Part shown: piece by piece, positions 1 to 7,597 of the stretch | How positions within the stretch are numbered: position 1 is the stretch's first letter | How the letters are laid out: each line of letters opens with the position of its first letter | NCBI GenBank assembly: GCA_013698285.1 | Contig: JACCVE010000034.1 | Location: 1-15,146 of the forward strand | DNA length: 15,146 bases | Origin: Chloroflexia bacterium | Lineage (GTDB): Bacteria; Chloroflexota; Chloroflexia; Thermomicrobiales; UBA6265 | Direction of reading: 5' to 3' | The notes under the pieces: model-generated | What the model saw: the letters and a program-made list of their open reading frames with translations, nothing else | Told to the model about the DNA's origin: nothing | The model's database searches: none | Translations under genes and position numbers: made by a program

Positions 1-184
1 GTCGAGTATCGCCGCCAACCGGCGCAGCCGCGATGACACGGACCGTGCGGATCGTGAACTGTTGACCCGGATGCTCGAGACCGAGCGGATGATGAAGTCC
101 GGCGGCCTGCGTCGACCGGAAGACGTCATCTATCACCTCGTCACGGGTCAGGCGATCCCCGGCCGTGACGAGGGCGGCACGTGA
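1..184 (+). CDS. holA: C-terminal end of probable DNA polymerase III delta subunit (partial)
   Basis: Only the last 60 codons are present. The reading frame begins at base 2 and ends at a TGA at 182-184. The visible tail has a charged, flexible start (NRRSRDDTDRADRE), then a helix RELLTRMLETERMMKSGG, then RRPEDVIYHLVTG. This pattern of an acidic or charged helix, a K-S/T-G turn, then P-E and a hydrophobic helix is what the C-terminal collar domain of HolA looks like. HolA loads the sliding clamp as part of the DNA polymerase III clamp loader. It converges on rpsT, and holA beside rpsT is a common bacterial arrangement, which supports the call. The last codons form the left arm of a 14-bp hairpin. 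With no N-terminal ATPase-like region in view, the name is an inference from a short tail and context; another helical C-terminus is possible. Confidence 0.55.
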   Translation, partial: SSIAANRRSRDDTDRADRELLTRMLETERMMKSGGLRRPEDVIYHLVTGQAIPGRDEGGT

Positions 185-198
185 GTGCCGCCCTCGTC
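167..198. terminator. 14-bp perfect stem-loop at the holA/rpsT convergent junction
   Basis: GACGAGGGCGGCAC (167-180) is exactly reverse-complementary to GTGCCGCCCTCGTC (185-198). The 4-nt loop GTGA contains the stop codon of the upstream forward gene. The hairpin is symmetrical, so it could end transcripts from both sides, but neither strand has a T tract after it. It is therefore a U-tract-less candidate terminator or 3'-end stabiliser, not a canonical intrinsic terminator. Confidence 0.55.
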
Positions 199-214
199 GA
201 TCGGAAACTCGTCG

Positions 215-234
215 CCGGCGATCTCGGTCGCCGG
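215..234 (-). terminator. 7-bp stem-loop just after the rpsT stop
   Basis: CCGGCGA (215-221) pairs with TCGCCGG (228-234) around a 6-nt loop, starting 9 nt beyond the rpsT stop codon on the reverse strand. No T tract follows. It could act with the stronger 167-198 hairpin as the 3' end of the rpsT message. The short stem makes this a weaker call, because such stems are easy to find in GC-rich DNA. Confidence 0.3.
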
Positions 235-243
235 ACGGTTCGA

Positions 244-522
244 TCAGGAGCCGGAGGCGGTCCGCAAGGCGTTGAACTTCGCCATCAGGCGGGACTTGCG
301 GCGGGCCGCGTTGTTGCGGTGGATGACACCCTTGGTCCGGACCCGGTCGAGGGTGCTGACCGCCTGGCGGGTCGCCGCCTCGGCCGCGTCCACGTCCCCA
401 CCCCGGATCGCGATCTCCGCCTTCTTCACGAAGGTGCGGGCCATCGACCGGTAGGGGCGGTTCTCCACCCTGCGCCGTTCCGAGACCCGGATTCGCTTCT
501 GTGCCGACTTGCTATGTGCCAA
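244..522 (-). CDS. rpsT: Small ribosomal subunit protein S20 (bS20)
   Basis: The 92-residue basic protein has the typical S20 opening MAHSKSAQKRIRVSERRR and the conserved core GVIHRNNAARRKSRLMAKFNAL near its end. S20 is a primary 16S rRNA-binding protein at the bottom of the 30S body, a three-helix bundle usually of 85-95 residues, so this copy is full length. The start is a TTG codon (522-520): no ATG or GTG gives the conserved N-terminus, and AAGGA lies 9 nt upstream. E. coli rpsT also uses UUG and is autoregulated after transcription, so the rare start may matter for control. The gene is monocistronic, converges on the preceding forward gene and diverges from murJ. Its own promoter is at 613-641, giving a leader of about 80 nt. 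Confidence 0.96.
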   Translation of the reverse strand: MAHSKSAQKRIRVSERRRVENRPYRSMARTFVKKAEIAIRGGDVDAAEAATRQAVSTLDRVRTKGVIHRNNAARRKSRLMAKFNALRTASGS

Positions 523-536
523 CCTGTACCGTCCTT
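520..536 (-). promoter_or_regulatory. rpsT ribosome binding site with TTG start
   Basis: On the reverse strand AAGGA (536-532) is followed by 9 nt and then TTG GCA CAT AGC. A good Shine-Dalgarno sequence at normal spacing decides for the TTG start at 522. Confidence 0.75.
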
Positions 537-573
537 CTCACTCATGTCGAGGTAATCGTGGTTCGCATCCATC

Positions 574-598
574 GGGCACACGACGCCGCCACGTGCCC
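574..598 (-). promoter_or_regulatory. Inverted repeat in the rpsT leader
   Basis: GGGCAC (574-579) and its reverse complement GTGCCC (593-598) enclose 13 nt. In the leader RNA predicted from the promoter at 613-641 this would form a stem-loop close to the 5' end. Possible G-U pairs lengthen the stem. A role in 5'-end stability or S20 feedback is speculation. Confidence 0.35.
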
Positions 599-612
599 CA
601 CACGCGTGTATC

Positions 613-641
613 ATGGTAGCAAATATTCCCCATCCGCTCAA
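613..641 (-). promoter_or_regulatory. rpsT promoter, extended -10 type
   Basis: Reading the reverse strand, TTGAGC (641-636) and TACCAT (618-613) are separated by exactly 17 bp, and the -10 box is preceded by TGC, an extended -10 motif. Both hexamers match the housekeeping consensus at four of six positions. The region is locally AT-rich, unlike its surroundings. Transcription would begin near 605, giving a leader of about 80 nt before the TTG start. Confidence 0.6.
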
Positions 642-737
642 TGCGACCGTCGGCCGCTGATCAACGACTGAGCCCTTTCGCGCTCGTCCCTTCCCCATCG
701 TGAGGCCTTTCCGCCTCCCCACTTGGCGGTATCTCGC

Positions 738-2435
738 GTGACCCAGCCGGTTTCAACCAGCCAACGTTCGATGCGCCCAGACGAACCCACCCTCGTCTCC
801 ACGCCGATCGCCAGCCTGACGACCGACGTCACCGCGACGGCCGTCGAGACGGTGCCCTCGTCGGCCGGTCCCGCGCTGCTCCGCAGTGCCGGGATCGTCG
901 CCGCCGCCTTCGTCGCGAGCCGCCTGCTCGGCCTGGTCCGCGAGGTGATCGTCGCCAGCCGGTTCGGGACCGAGGGGGACGCCAGCGCCTACGTGGCGGC
1001 GTTCCGCATCCCGGACCTGCTGTTCCTGATCATCATGGCCGGTTCGTTCGGCTCCGCCTTCGTCCCTGTCTTCGCCGGTTTCTTGGGTCGGGGTGACGAA
1101 GAACGGGCATGGCGTCTCGCCTCTGCGGTCCTGACCTGGTCGGTGCTCAGCGTCGCGGTGATGGCCGTCTTGGCCTTCGTCTTCGCCGGGCCTTTGACCA
1201 CGTTGATGGTCGGCGGACTCGACCCCGAGTATCAACAGAAGACCGTCAACCTGATGCGGTTGCTCCTCCTCTCCCCCATCTTCCTCGGCCTGGGCATCGC
1301 CGCCAAGGGCATCCTGGAGGCCCAGGATCTCTACCTCTTCCCCGCGCTGTCGCCCCTGGTCTACAACCTCGGGATCATCCTCGGTGGTCTCTTGCTCTCC
1401 GGCCGGTACGGCATCTACGCCTTCGGCATCGGTGTCGTCGCCGGCGCGATCGGGCACCTGGCGATCCAGATCCCGGCCGTGCTCCGTTCTGGCCTCCGCT
1501 TCCGACCCACCCTCGACCCGTCGGTCGAGGGGCTGGGCACCGTCTGGTCACTGTTGCTGCCCCGAGTGCTGGGCCAGGCGGCGTTCCAGATCAACTTCAT
1601 CGTCGTCACCCGCTTCGCCGGTTCGATCGACGACGGGTCGATCGCCGGTTTGAACTACGCCTGGCAACTGCTCATGCTGCCCCACGGCGTCCTGGCCCTC
1701 AGCATCTCGACCGTGATCTTCCCCTCCCTCTCCCGGATGTGGGACCAGGGGCGCACCGACGAGGTCCGGACGCTGTTCATCGGCGCGATCCGGCCGCTGC
1801 TCTACCTCTCGATCCCGGCCAGTGTCGGCCTGTTCGCCTTCCGGGAATCGATCGTTCGAGTCCTGCTGGAGTTCGGGGACTTCGACCGGGACTCGACCGC
1901 CCTGGTCGCCGGACCCCTCGCCTACTTCGCCATCGGCCTGGTGGGCTACGCGCTGGTGGAGGCCCTGACGCGGGTCTTCTACGCGATGCGGGACACCGTC
2001 ACCCCGGTCATCGCCGGAGTCTCGACGATCGTCGTCAATGTCGCCCTCTGCGCCCTCTTCGTCGGCCCCCTCGGCGTGTCGGGTCTGGCGCTGAGTCTCA
2101 GCCTGACCACCGCCATCGAGGGCGTGATCCTGATTCTCGTCCTGCTCGCCCGGCTCGGGCTCCGCCAGGCCGGTCTCGGGTACTGGTTGTTCCAGGTCGC
2201 CCTCGCGTCGTCGGTGATGGTCGGGTTCGTCGCCGCGCTGGCGGGACCGGTGGGGGACGCCATCGGCGGCGGGACGCTCTCGGTCATCGGGCGAACCGTG
2301 GTGCTCGGGATGGCGGTGACCCTGGCCGCCCTCGCCTATGGGTTCGCCTCGGTCGCCCTCGGCATCCCCGAACTCGGCCGCGTCGGCCGGCCCCTGCTGC
2401 GACGGGTGCAGGCGCTGGCGGGCCGGTATGCCTGA
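738..2435 (+). CDS. murJ: Lipid II flippase MurJ (MviN family, MOP superfamily)
   Basis: The product flips lipid II across the cytoplasmic membrane for peptidoglycan synthesis. From the GTG start it is 565 residues, slightly longer than the usual 510-530 because of a ~45-residue polar N-terminal extension before the first membrane helix. The family signature SRLLGLVREVIVASRFG begins at residue 61, followed by AYVAAFRIPDLLF and GSFGSAFVPVF. Many hydrophobic segments follow to the C-terminus, consistent with about 14 membrane helices. Start choice is uncertain. GTG at 738 has GGCGGT 7 nt upstream; a TTG at 723 and an ATG at 771 are in frame but lack a convincing ribosome binding site. It is the first gene of the forward block, 72 bp before lepA. 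The conserved core makes the family assignment secure. Another peptidoglycan gene, murE, lies at the far end of the opposing operon. Confidence 0.93.
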   Translation: MTQPVSTSQRSMRPDEPTLVSTPIASLTTDVTATAVETVPSSAGPALLRSAGIVAAAFVASRLLGLVREVIVASRFGTEGDASAYVAAFRIPDLLFLIIMAGSFGSAFVPVFAGFLGRGDEERAWRLASAVLTWSVLSVAVMAVLAFVFAGPLTTLMVGGLDPEYQQKTVNLMRLLLLSPIFLGLGIAAKGILEAQDLYLFPALSPLVYNLGIILGGLLLSGRYGIYAFGIGVVAGAIGHLAIQIPAVLRSGLRFRPTLDPSVEGLGTVWSLLLPRVLGQAAFQINFIVVTRFAGSIDDGSIAGLNYAWQLLMLPHGVLALSISTVIFPSLSRMWDQGRTDEVRTLFIGAIRPLLYLSIPASVGLFAFRESIVRVLLEFGDFDRDSTALVAGPLAYFAIGLVGYALVEALTRVFYAMRDTVTPVIAGVSTIVVNVALCALFVGPLGVSGLALSLSLTTAIEGVILILVLLARLGLRQAGLGYWLFQVALASSVMVGFVAALAGPVGDAIGGGTLSVIGRTVVLGMAVTLAALAYGFASVALGIPELGRVGRPLLRRVQALAGRYA

Positions 2436-2507
2436 CGCGTGCGAAAGGCCGGCTCGACTATACTTCTTGACTGATACCGTTCCCGATTCGCCGCGAGCTG
2501 CCCCCGA

Positions 2508-4349
2508 ATGACCCAAGACGACCACCGGCAACGCATCCGAAACTTCAGCATCATCGCCCATATCGACCACGGTAAGTCCACTCTGGCGGACCGCCTGCTG
2601 GAGACCACCCACACCGTGGCGGGCCGCCAAATGGTCGCCCAGATGCTCGACAACATGGACCTGGAGCGCGAGAAGGGCATCACCATCAAGGCCCGCGCGG
2701 TCCGAATGCCCTACGTCGCCAACGACGGGCTGACCTACGAGCTGAACCTGATCGACACCCCTGGTCACGTCGACTTCTCCTACGAGGTCAGCCGCAGCCT
2801 GGCCGCCTGCGAGGGCGCCCTGCTGGTCGTGGACGCCGCCCAGGGGATCGAGGCCCAGACGATGGCCAATGTCTACCTGGCCCTCGAACACGACCTGGCG
2901 ATCGTGGCCGTGATCAATAAGATCGACCTGCCCAACGCCGATCCGGACCGGGTTGCCGGAGAGGTCGGCAAGTTCATCGGCCTGCTCGACGACGAGATGA
3001 TCTACACCTCGGCCAAGGAGGGGCGCGGCATCGACGCCCTCCTGGAGGCGATCGTCGCCAAGATCCCACCACCGACCGGGCGGCTGGAAGCTCCCACCCG
3101 GGCGCTGATCTTCGATTCCCACTACGACGCCTACAAGGGCGTGATCGCGTACGTCAAGGTGGTCGACGGCCAGATTCGCTCGGACGACAAGATTCGTCTC
3201 ATGGGCACCGGAAAGGAGACCGACCTGGTCGAGGTCGGCTTCTTCGGACCTCACATGCAGACGACCGGCGCCCTGCTGGCCGGCGAGGTCGGCTACTTGG
3301 CGACGGGCCTGAAGGTGGTCAAGGACTGTCAGGTCGGCGACACCGTGACGCTCGCCGCGCGACCGACCCAGACCCCGCTGCCCGGCTACCGGCCCGCCAA
3401 GCCGATGGTCTTCGCCGGGCTCTACCCCGTCGACACCAGCGAGTTTCCGCTGCTGCGGGACGCCCTCGACCGCCTCAACCTGAACGACGCTTCCCTGACC
3501 TATGAGCCGGAATCCTCGCTCGCCCTGGGGTTCGGCTTCCGTTGCGGCTTCCTCGGCCTGCTCCACATGGAGATCATCCAGGAGCGACTGGAGCGGGAGT
3601 ACGGCATGGACCTCCTCGCTACCGCCCCCAGCGTGGAGTACGAGGTGAAGGTCCACGGCAACAAGACGATCCGGGTCGATAACCCGTCCGAGTTGCCCTC
3701 TCCCGGCGAGTACGAGGAGATCCGCGAACCGCTGATGAAGATCAACATCATCGTGCCGTCCCGCTTCATCGGCACCGTGATGGACCTCGTCACTAACAAG
3801 CGCGGCGTCTACGAGGAGCTGCTCTACCTCGACGAGGACCGCGCCCAGGTCAAGTTCGTAATGCCCCTCAGCGAGTTGATCGTCGAGTTCTACGACCAGC
3901 TCAAGAGCCGGACCCAGGGCTATGCCTCGCTCGACTACACCTTCCACGCCATGCAGGTCGCCGACCTCGTCAAACTCGATGTGCTCGTCAACGGCCAGCC
4001 GGTCGATGCCCTCTCGATCATCACCCACCGCGACGACGCCTACTCAAAGGGGCGCCAACTCGTCGAGAAGCTCCGGGCTCTCATCCCCCGCCAGATGTTC
4101 GACGTGCCGATTCAAGCCTCGATCGGCAGTCGCGTCATCGCCCGGGAGACGATCCGGGCGATGCGCAAGAACGTCATCGCCAAGTGCTACGGCGGCGACA
4201 TCTCCCGAAAGCGGAAGTTGCTCGAGAAGCAGCGGGAGGGCAAGGCGCGGATGAAGATCGTCGGCAACGTCGAGATCCCGCAGGAGGCCTTCATGGCCGT
4301 CCTCAGCCTCGGCAGCGACAAGCAAGTGGCCGGGAAAGACGACAGGTGA
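2508..4349 (+). CDS. lepA: Elongation factor 4 (LepA), ribosome-associated GTPase
   Basis: LepA/EF4 is a translational GTPase related to EF-G that acts on the ribosome in back-translocation, assembly or stalled elongation. The 613-residue length is typical. GTPase motifs are complete: G1 AHIDHGKS at 17-24, G3 DTPGH at 83-87, G4 NKID at 137-140, and the switch-region stretch LEREKGITI near 52-60. The LepA-specific C-terminal domain is clear, with FDVPIQASIGSRVIARETI and CYGGDISRKRKLLEKQREGK, a basic tail that enters the peptidyl-transferase region. The ATG at 2508 immediately precedes the conserved RIRNFSIIAHIDHG start; no strong Shine-Dalgarno is visible. The stop codon overlaps the possible GTG start of the MazG-fusion gene by 4 nt, so the two are probably coupled. 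Confidence 0.97.
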   Translation: MTQDDHRQRIRNFSIIAHIDHGKSTLADRLLETTHTVAGRQMVAQMLDNMDLEREKGITIKARAVRMPYVANDGLTYELNLIDTPGHVDFSYEVSRSLAACEGALLVVDAAQGIEAQTMANVYLALEHDLAIVAVINKIDLPNADPDRVAGEVGKFIGLLDDEMIYTSAKEGRGIDALLEAIVAKIPPPTGRLEAPTRALIFDSHYDAYKGVIAYVKVVDGQIRSDDKIRLMGTGKETDLVEVGFFGPHMQTTGALLAGEVGYLATGLKVVKDCQVGDTVTLAARPTQTPLPGYRPAKPMVFAGLYPVDTSEFPLLRDALDRLNLNDASLTYEPESSLALGFGFRCGFLGLLHMEIIQERLEREYGMDLLATAPSVEYEVKVHGNKTIRVDNPSELPSPGEYEEIREPLMKINIIVPSRFIGTVMDLVTNKRGVYEELLYLDEDRAQVKFVMPLSELIVEFYDQLKSRTQGYASLDYTFHAMQVADLVKLDVLVNGQPVDALSIITHRDDAYSKGRQLVEKLRALIPRQMFDVPIQASIGSRVIARETIRAMRKNVIAKCYGGDISRKRKLLEKQREGKARMKIVGNVEIPQEAFMAVLSLGSDKQVAGKDDR

Positions 4350-5737
4350 CCGCCGGGACGATGATCACCGGCGGCACGATCACCGTGGTGGGCCTGGGCC
4401 CGGGCAACCCCGACGACCGCACCGTCGGCGTCCAGCGGGCATTGGACCGGGCATGGCGCATCGTCCTCCGGACCGCCGTCCACCCCGGCATCGCCGACCT
4501 CGTCGCCGACCCCCGCGTCACCACCTGCGATGACCTCTACGAGGCCGGGGCGTCCTTCGATGATGTCTACGCGCGGATCGCCGACCGGGTGATCGACCTC
4601 GCACGTGCGGGAGATGTGGTCTTCGCGGTGCCCGGTCACCCCTCGTATGGCGAACGGAGTGTCCGCCTCACCGTCGAACGCGCCGTCCACTCTGGCGTAC
4701 CGGTGACGCTCTCGAACGCCGTCAGTGCCCCCGATGCCCTGGCGCTGGCGACGGGCGGCGATCCGCTGGCAGAGGGACTCCAGTTTCTCGATGGGGTGGA
4801 TCTGGCGGCGCTGTTGGATGCCGGTCCGTTCGGCACCGGCCGGGTCACGATCGACCCGTTCCGGCCCAGTCTGGTCTCACAGGTCTACAGCGCCCCGGTC
4901 GCAGCGGCCGTCAAGCTGACCCTGATGGCCTGGTTCCCGGACGACCACCCCCTTACTGTGGTCCGGGCAGCGGGCGTGCCCGGCGAAGAATGGGTCGCGA
5001 CGGTCCCCCTGCACGCCCTCGACCGGACGAAGGTCGATCACCTGACCTCAGTCCGCGTCCCCCCGATCGACTTCCCGCACGCCGGTCCCCATTGGCCCAT
5101 CCTGACCCGGATCGTGGCCCGCCTGCGTGACGAGGGCGGGTGTCCCTGGGACCGGAACCAGACGCGAGACTCACTCCGCTCTGCCCTCCTGGCCGAGGCC
5201 TACGAGGTCGTCGACGCGATCGACTCCACTGACCTCGACAACCTCCAAGAGGAGATGGGTGACCTGTTGCTCGTCATCTGCATGCAGGCCCAGATCGCGG
5301 ACGAGGCCGGGGAGTTCGACATCGGCGACGTCTTGGACACCATCACCGCCAAGCTGATCCGTCGTCACCCCCACGTCTTCGGGGACCGGGTCGCCGACTC
5401 CGCCGAGAGCGCCCTGAGAACGTGGCAATCGGTCAAGCGGGAGGAGCGGCAGAGCAACGGACGACCACCGGACGAACGAAGCCCCCTCGACCGGCTACCC
5501 CGCTCGATGCCCGCCCTGGAGAAGGTCGCCCGGCTCGCCGGGGACATCGCCCCGCCTCACGGACACGCCGCCGGCGACGATCCCGGCGACGCCCTGCTGC
5601 GGGCTGCCCTGGCCTGCGTCGCGGCCGGGGAGGACCCCGAAGCGGCCCTGGGCCGTGCCCTCCGGCGTCGCGTCGGACCGACCGCGTCTTCCACCGTCCA
5701 GATGCCCCTCGCCACCAGGAGTAGCGTGACCCCGTGA
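4346..5737 (+). CDS. mazG: Tetrapyrrole methylase-like / MazG nucleotide pyrophosphohydrolase fusion (YabN type)
   Basis: This 463-residue protein joins an N-terminal SAM-dependent tetrapyrrole methylase-like domain (about residues 8-230; ITVVGLGPGNP and FAVPGHPSYGERS) to a C-terminal MazG domain (about 250-350; CPWDRNQTRDSL, EEMGDLLLV, KLIRRHPHVFGD). MazG proteins hydrolyse nucleoside triphosphates to monophosphates and clean aberrant nucleotides; the methylase half has no settled role in such fusions. The region after 380 (GDALLRAALACVAAGEDPEAAL) resembles the tail of a second, degenerate MazG unit. The usual E-E-x-x-E metal signature reads A-E-A-Y-E (residues 283-287), with the first Glu replaced by Ala; E302, E303 and D306 of the second acidic motif are present. 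Start: GTG at 4346 overlaps the lepA stop (GTGA); ATG at 4361, with AGGTGA 11 nt upstream, is a close alternative. It ends in a GTGA overlap with aspS. Confidence 0.9.
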   Translation: MTAGTMITGGTITVVGLGPGNPDDRTVGVQRALDRAWRIVLRTAVHPGIADLVADPRVTTCDDLYEAGASFDDVYARIADRVIDLARAGDVVFAVPGHPSYGERSVRLTVERAVHSGVPVTLSNAVSAPDALALATGGDPLAEGLQFLDGVDLAALLDAGPFGTGRVTIDPFRPSLVSQVYSAPVAAAVKLTLMAWFPDDHPLTVVRAAGVPGEEWVATVPLHALDRTKVDHLTSVRVPPIDFPHAGPHWPILTRIVARLRDEGGCPWDRNQTRDSLRSALLAEAYEVVDAIDSTDLDNLQEEMGDLLLVICMQAQIADEAGEFDIGDVLDTITAKLIRRHPHVFGDRVADSAESALRTWQSVKREERQSNGRPPDERSPLDRLPRSMPALEKVARLAGDIAPPHGHAAGDDPGDALLRAALACVAAGEDPEAALGRALRRRVGPTASSTVQMPLATRSSVTP

Positions 5738-7569
5738 CCGACCAGCGCGACACGACCCGAGACATCGACCACGACATCGATCCCCGGACCCTCGATGTCC
5801 TGACCTGCGGCTCGCTCCGGGCGGAGGATTCCGGGCAGCACGTGACGCTGCGGGGCTGGGTCAACCGGCGCCGCGACCTCGGTGGCCTGATCTTCATCGA
5901 CCTGCGCGACCGCTATGGTCTGACCCAGGTCGTCTTCAACCCTGAGACGGCCCCGGACGCCCACCAGATCGCCAGCGATGTCCGCAACGAGTTCGTCCTG
6001 GAGATCGCCGGCCGGGTCCGCGCCAGGCCCGAGGGCACCGTCAACGCGAAGCTCGCGACCGGCGAGGTGGAGGTCGAGGCTACGACGGCCGTCGTCCTCA
6101 ACCCGTCCAAGACCCCGCCCTTCTACATCAATGAGGACGCCGACGTTGACGAGAGCCTGCGCCTCGCCCACCGCTATCTCGACCTGCGCCGCTTGCCGAT
6201 GCAACGCAATGTCTTGCTGCGCCACCGGGTCGTCAAGCACATCCGCGACGTGCTCGACGGGCAGGGGTTCGTCGAGGTCGAGACGCCGCTCCTGATCAAG
6301 AGCACGCCCGAGGGCGCCCGCGACTTCCTCGTTCCGAGCAGTTCGTCCCCCGGCAGCTTCTACGCGTTGCCGCAATCGCCCCAGCAGCTCAAGCAACTCC
6401 TGATGATCGCCGGGCTGGACCGCTACTTCCAGATCGCCCGCTGTTTCCGGGACGAGGCCCAGAGGGCGGACCGCCAGCCCGAGTTCACCCAACTCGACCT
6501 GGAGATGACCTTCGTCGACCAGGAGACGATCATGGCCCTGATGGAGGGCTTGTATCTCGACCTGGTCGATCGCTTCTCCCCCTACTCCGTCCGCGAGCGA
6601 CCGATCCCCCGCCTGACCTACGCCGACGCGATGGCCCGCTTCGGCACCGACCGGCCCGACCTGCGCTTCGGCCTCGAACTCCGGGACGCCGGACCTGCCC
6701 TGGCCGGGACGGCGTTCAACGCCTTCCGGGGTGTCCTCGACGGCGGAGGCCAGGTCAAGGCGATCGTCGCCCCCGGCTGCGCGGGGTACACCCGGCGCGA
6801 GATCGACGCTCTCACGGACCTCGCCAAGTCTGCCGGCGCCAAGGGGCTGGCCACGATCGCCGTCGATGCCGAGGGCGTCCGTTCCCCGATCGCCAAGTTC
6901 CTCTCCGGGGAGGAGACCACGGCCCTGACCACGGGTCTCGGTGCGGCCGTGGGCGACCTCGTCCTCCTCGTTGCCGACACCGCGCCGACGGTAGCCAAGG
7001 CCCTCTCCGCCCTGCGAACGACCCTCGGCGATCGACTCGGCCTGGCCGACCCGAACGAGATCGCCTTCTGCTGGGTCTATGAGTTCCCCCTCTTGGAGTG
7101 GGACGCGGACGGCAACCGGTGGGATGCCACCCACAACCCGTTCTCGGGCTTCTACGCCGAGGACGAGCAGCTCCTCGACACCGACCCGGGAGCGGTCCGG
7201 GCCAAGCAATATGACCTGGTCGGCAACGGGGCCGAACTCGGCGGGGGCAGCATCCGGATCCACCGCCGGGAGGTCCAGGAGCGCATATTCGGCCTGATGG
7301 GCCACTCGGCGGAGGCCAGGGCGGACCGCTTCGGTGCCCTGCTCGACGCCCTCGAATACGGCGCCCCGCCCCACGGCGGGATCGCGATGGGCATCGACCG
7401 TTTGGTGATGATGCTCACCGGGGAGGAGAACATCCGCCAGGTGATCGCCTTCCCAAAGTCCCAGCGTGGCTTCGACCTCCTCTTCGACGCCCCCGCCGCC
7501 GTCGAGACGGCCCAACTCGATGACCTCGGGCTGGCACTCAAGCCCAAGCAGGAGCCCAAGGGCGCCTGA
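5734..7569 (+). CDS. aspS: Aspartate--tRNA ligase (bacterial type)
   Basis: AspRS charges tRNA-Asp with aspartate. The 611-residue class II enzyme has, in order: an OB-fold anticodon-binding domain (about 22-130, GWVNRRRDLGGLIFIDLRD); the flipping-loop and QSPQQLKQ region near 214-221; motif 2 (FQIARCFRDEAQRADRQPEF, about 232-251); the bacterial GAD insertion (about 300-430); and motif 3 (GIAMGIDRLVMMLTG, about 549-563) with the terminal FPKSQRGFDLLFDAP. The GTG start at 5734 overlaps the mazG stop by 4 nt, with AGGAG 12 nt upstream. Of the two anticodon-domain residues linked in Pseudomonas AspRS to discrimination between Asp and Asn tRNAs, the first equivalent here is Leu49 (discriminating-like) and the second appears to be Gly101 in RPEG (non-discriminating-like). 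Strict or relaxed specificity therefore cannot be read directly. Confidence 0.97.
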   Translation: MTDQRDTTRDIDHDIDPRTLDVLTCGSLRAEDSGQHVTLRGWVNRRRDLGGLIFIDLRDRYGLTQVVFNPETAPDAHQIASDVRNEFVLEIAGRVRARPEGTVNAKLATGEVEVEATTAVVLNPSKTPPFYINEDADVDESLRLAHRYLDLRRLPMQRNVLLRHRVVKHIRDVLDGQGFVEVETPLLIKSTPEGARDFLVPSSSSPGSFYALPQSPQQLKQLLMIAGLDRYFQIARCFRDEAQRADRQPEFTQLDLEMTFVDQETIMALMEGLYLDLVDRFSPYSVRERPIPRLTYADAMARFGTDRPDLRFGLELRDAGPALAGTAFNAFRGVLDGGGQVKAIVAPGCAGYTRREIDALTDLAKSAGAKGLATIAVDAEGVRSPIAKFLSGEETTALTTGLGAAVGDLVLLVADTAPTVAKALSALRTTLGDRLGLADPNEIAFCWVYEFPLLEWDADGNRWDATHNPFSGFYAEDEQLLDTDPGAVRAKQYDLVGNGAELGGGSIRIHRREVQERIFGLMGHSAEARADRFGALLDALEYGAPPHGGIAMGIDRLVMMLTGEENIRQVIAFPKSQRGFDLLFDAPAAVETAQLDDLGLALKPKQEPKGA

Positions 7570-7597
7570 ACAGCCCTGCCGTCATTCCAGTGAGGCG

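Noticed and set aside
185..555. Small forward frames overlapping rpsT
   Set aside because: Arg/Ala-rich shadows of the S20 gene without ribosome binding sites.
1109..2470. 453-codon forward frame inside murJ
   Set aside because: Arg/Pro-rich out-of-frame reading of murJ; the murJ frame has clear membrane helices and family motifs.
2459..2472. TATACT and TTGACT between murJ and lepA
   Set aside because: Each resembles a promoter box, but neither has a partner at 16-18 bp spacing; at most a weak internal promoter for lepA.
1548..4028. 826-codon open frame on the reverse strand across murJ and lepA
   Set aside because: It lies wholly antisense to two well-supported genes, has a His/Asp/Gly/Gln-rich composition typical of GC-rich shadow frames, and crosses the gene boundary.
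5557..7515. 652-codon reverse open frame antisense to aspS
   Set aside because: Shadow of the aspS codon pattern; it has no domain, and an Arg/Gly/Glu-rich composition.
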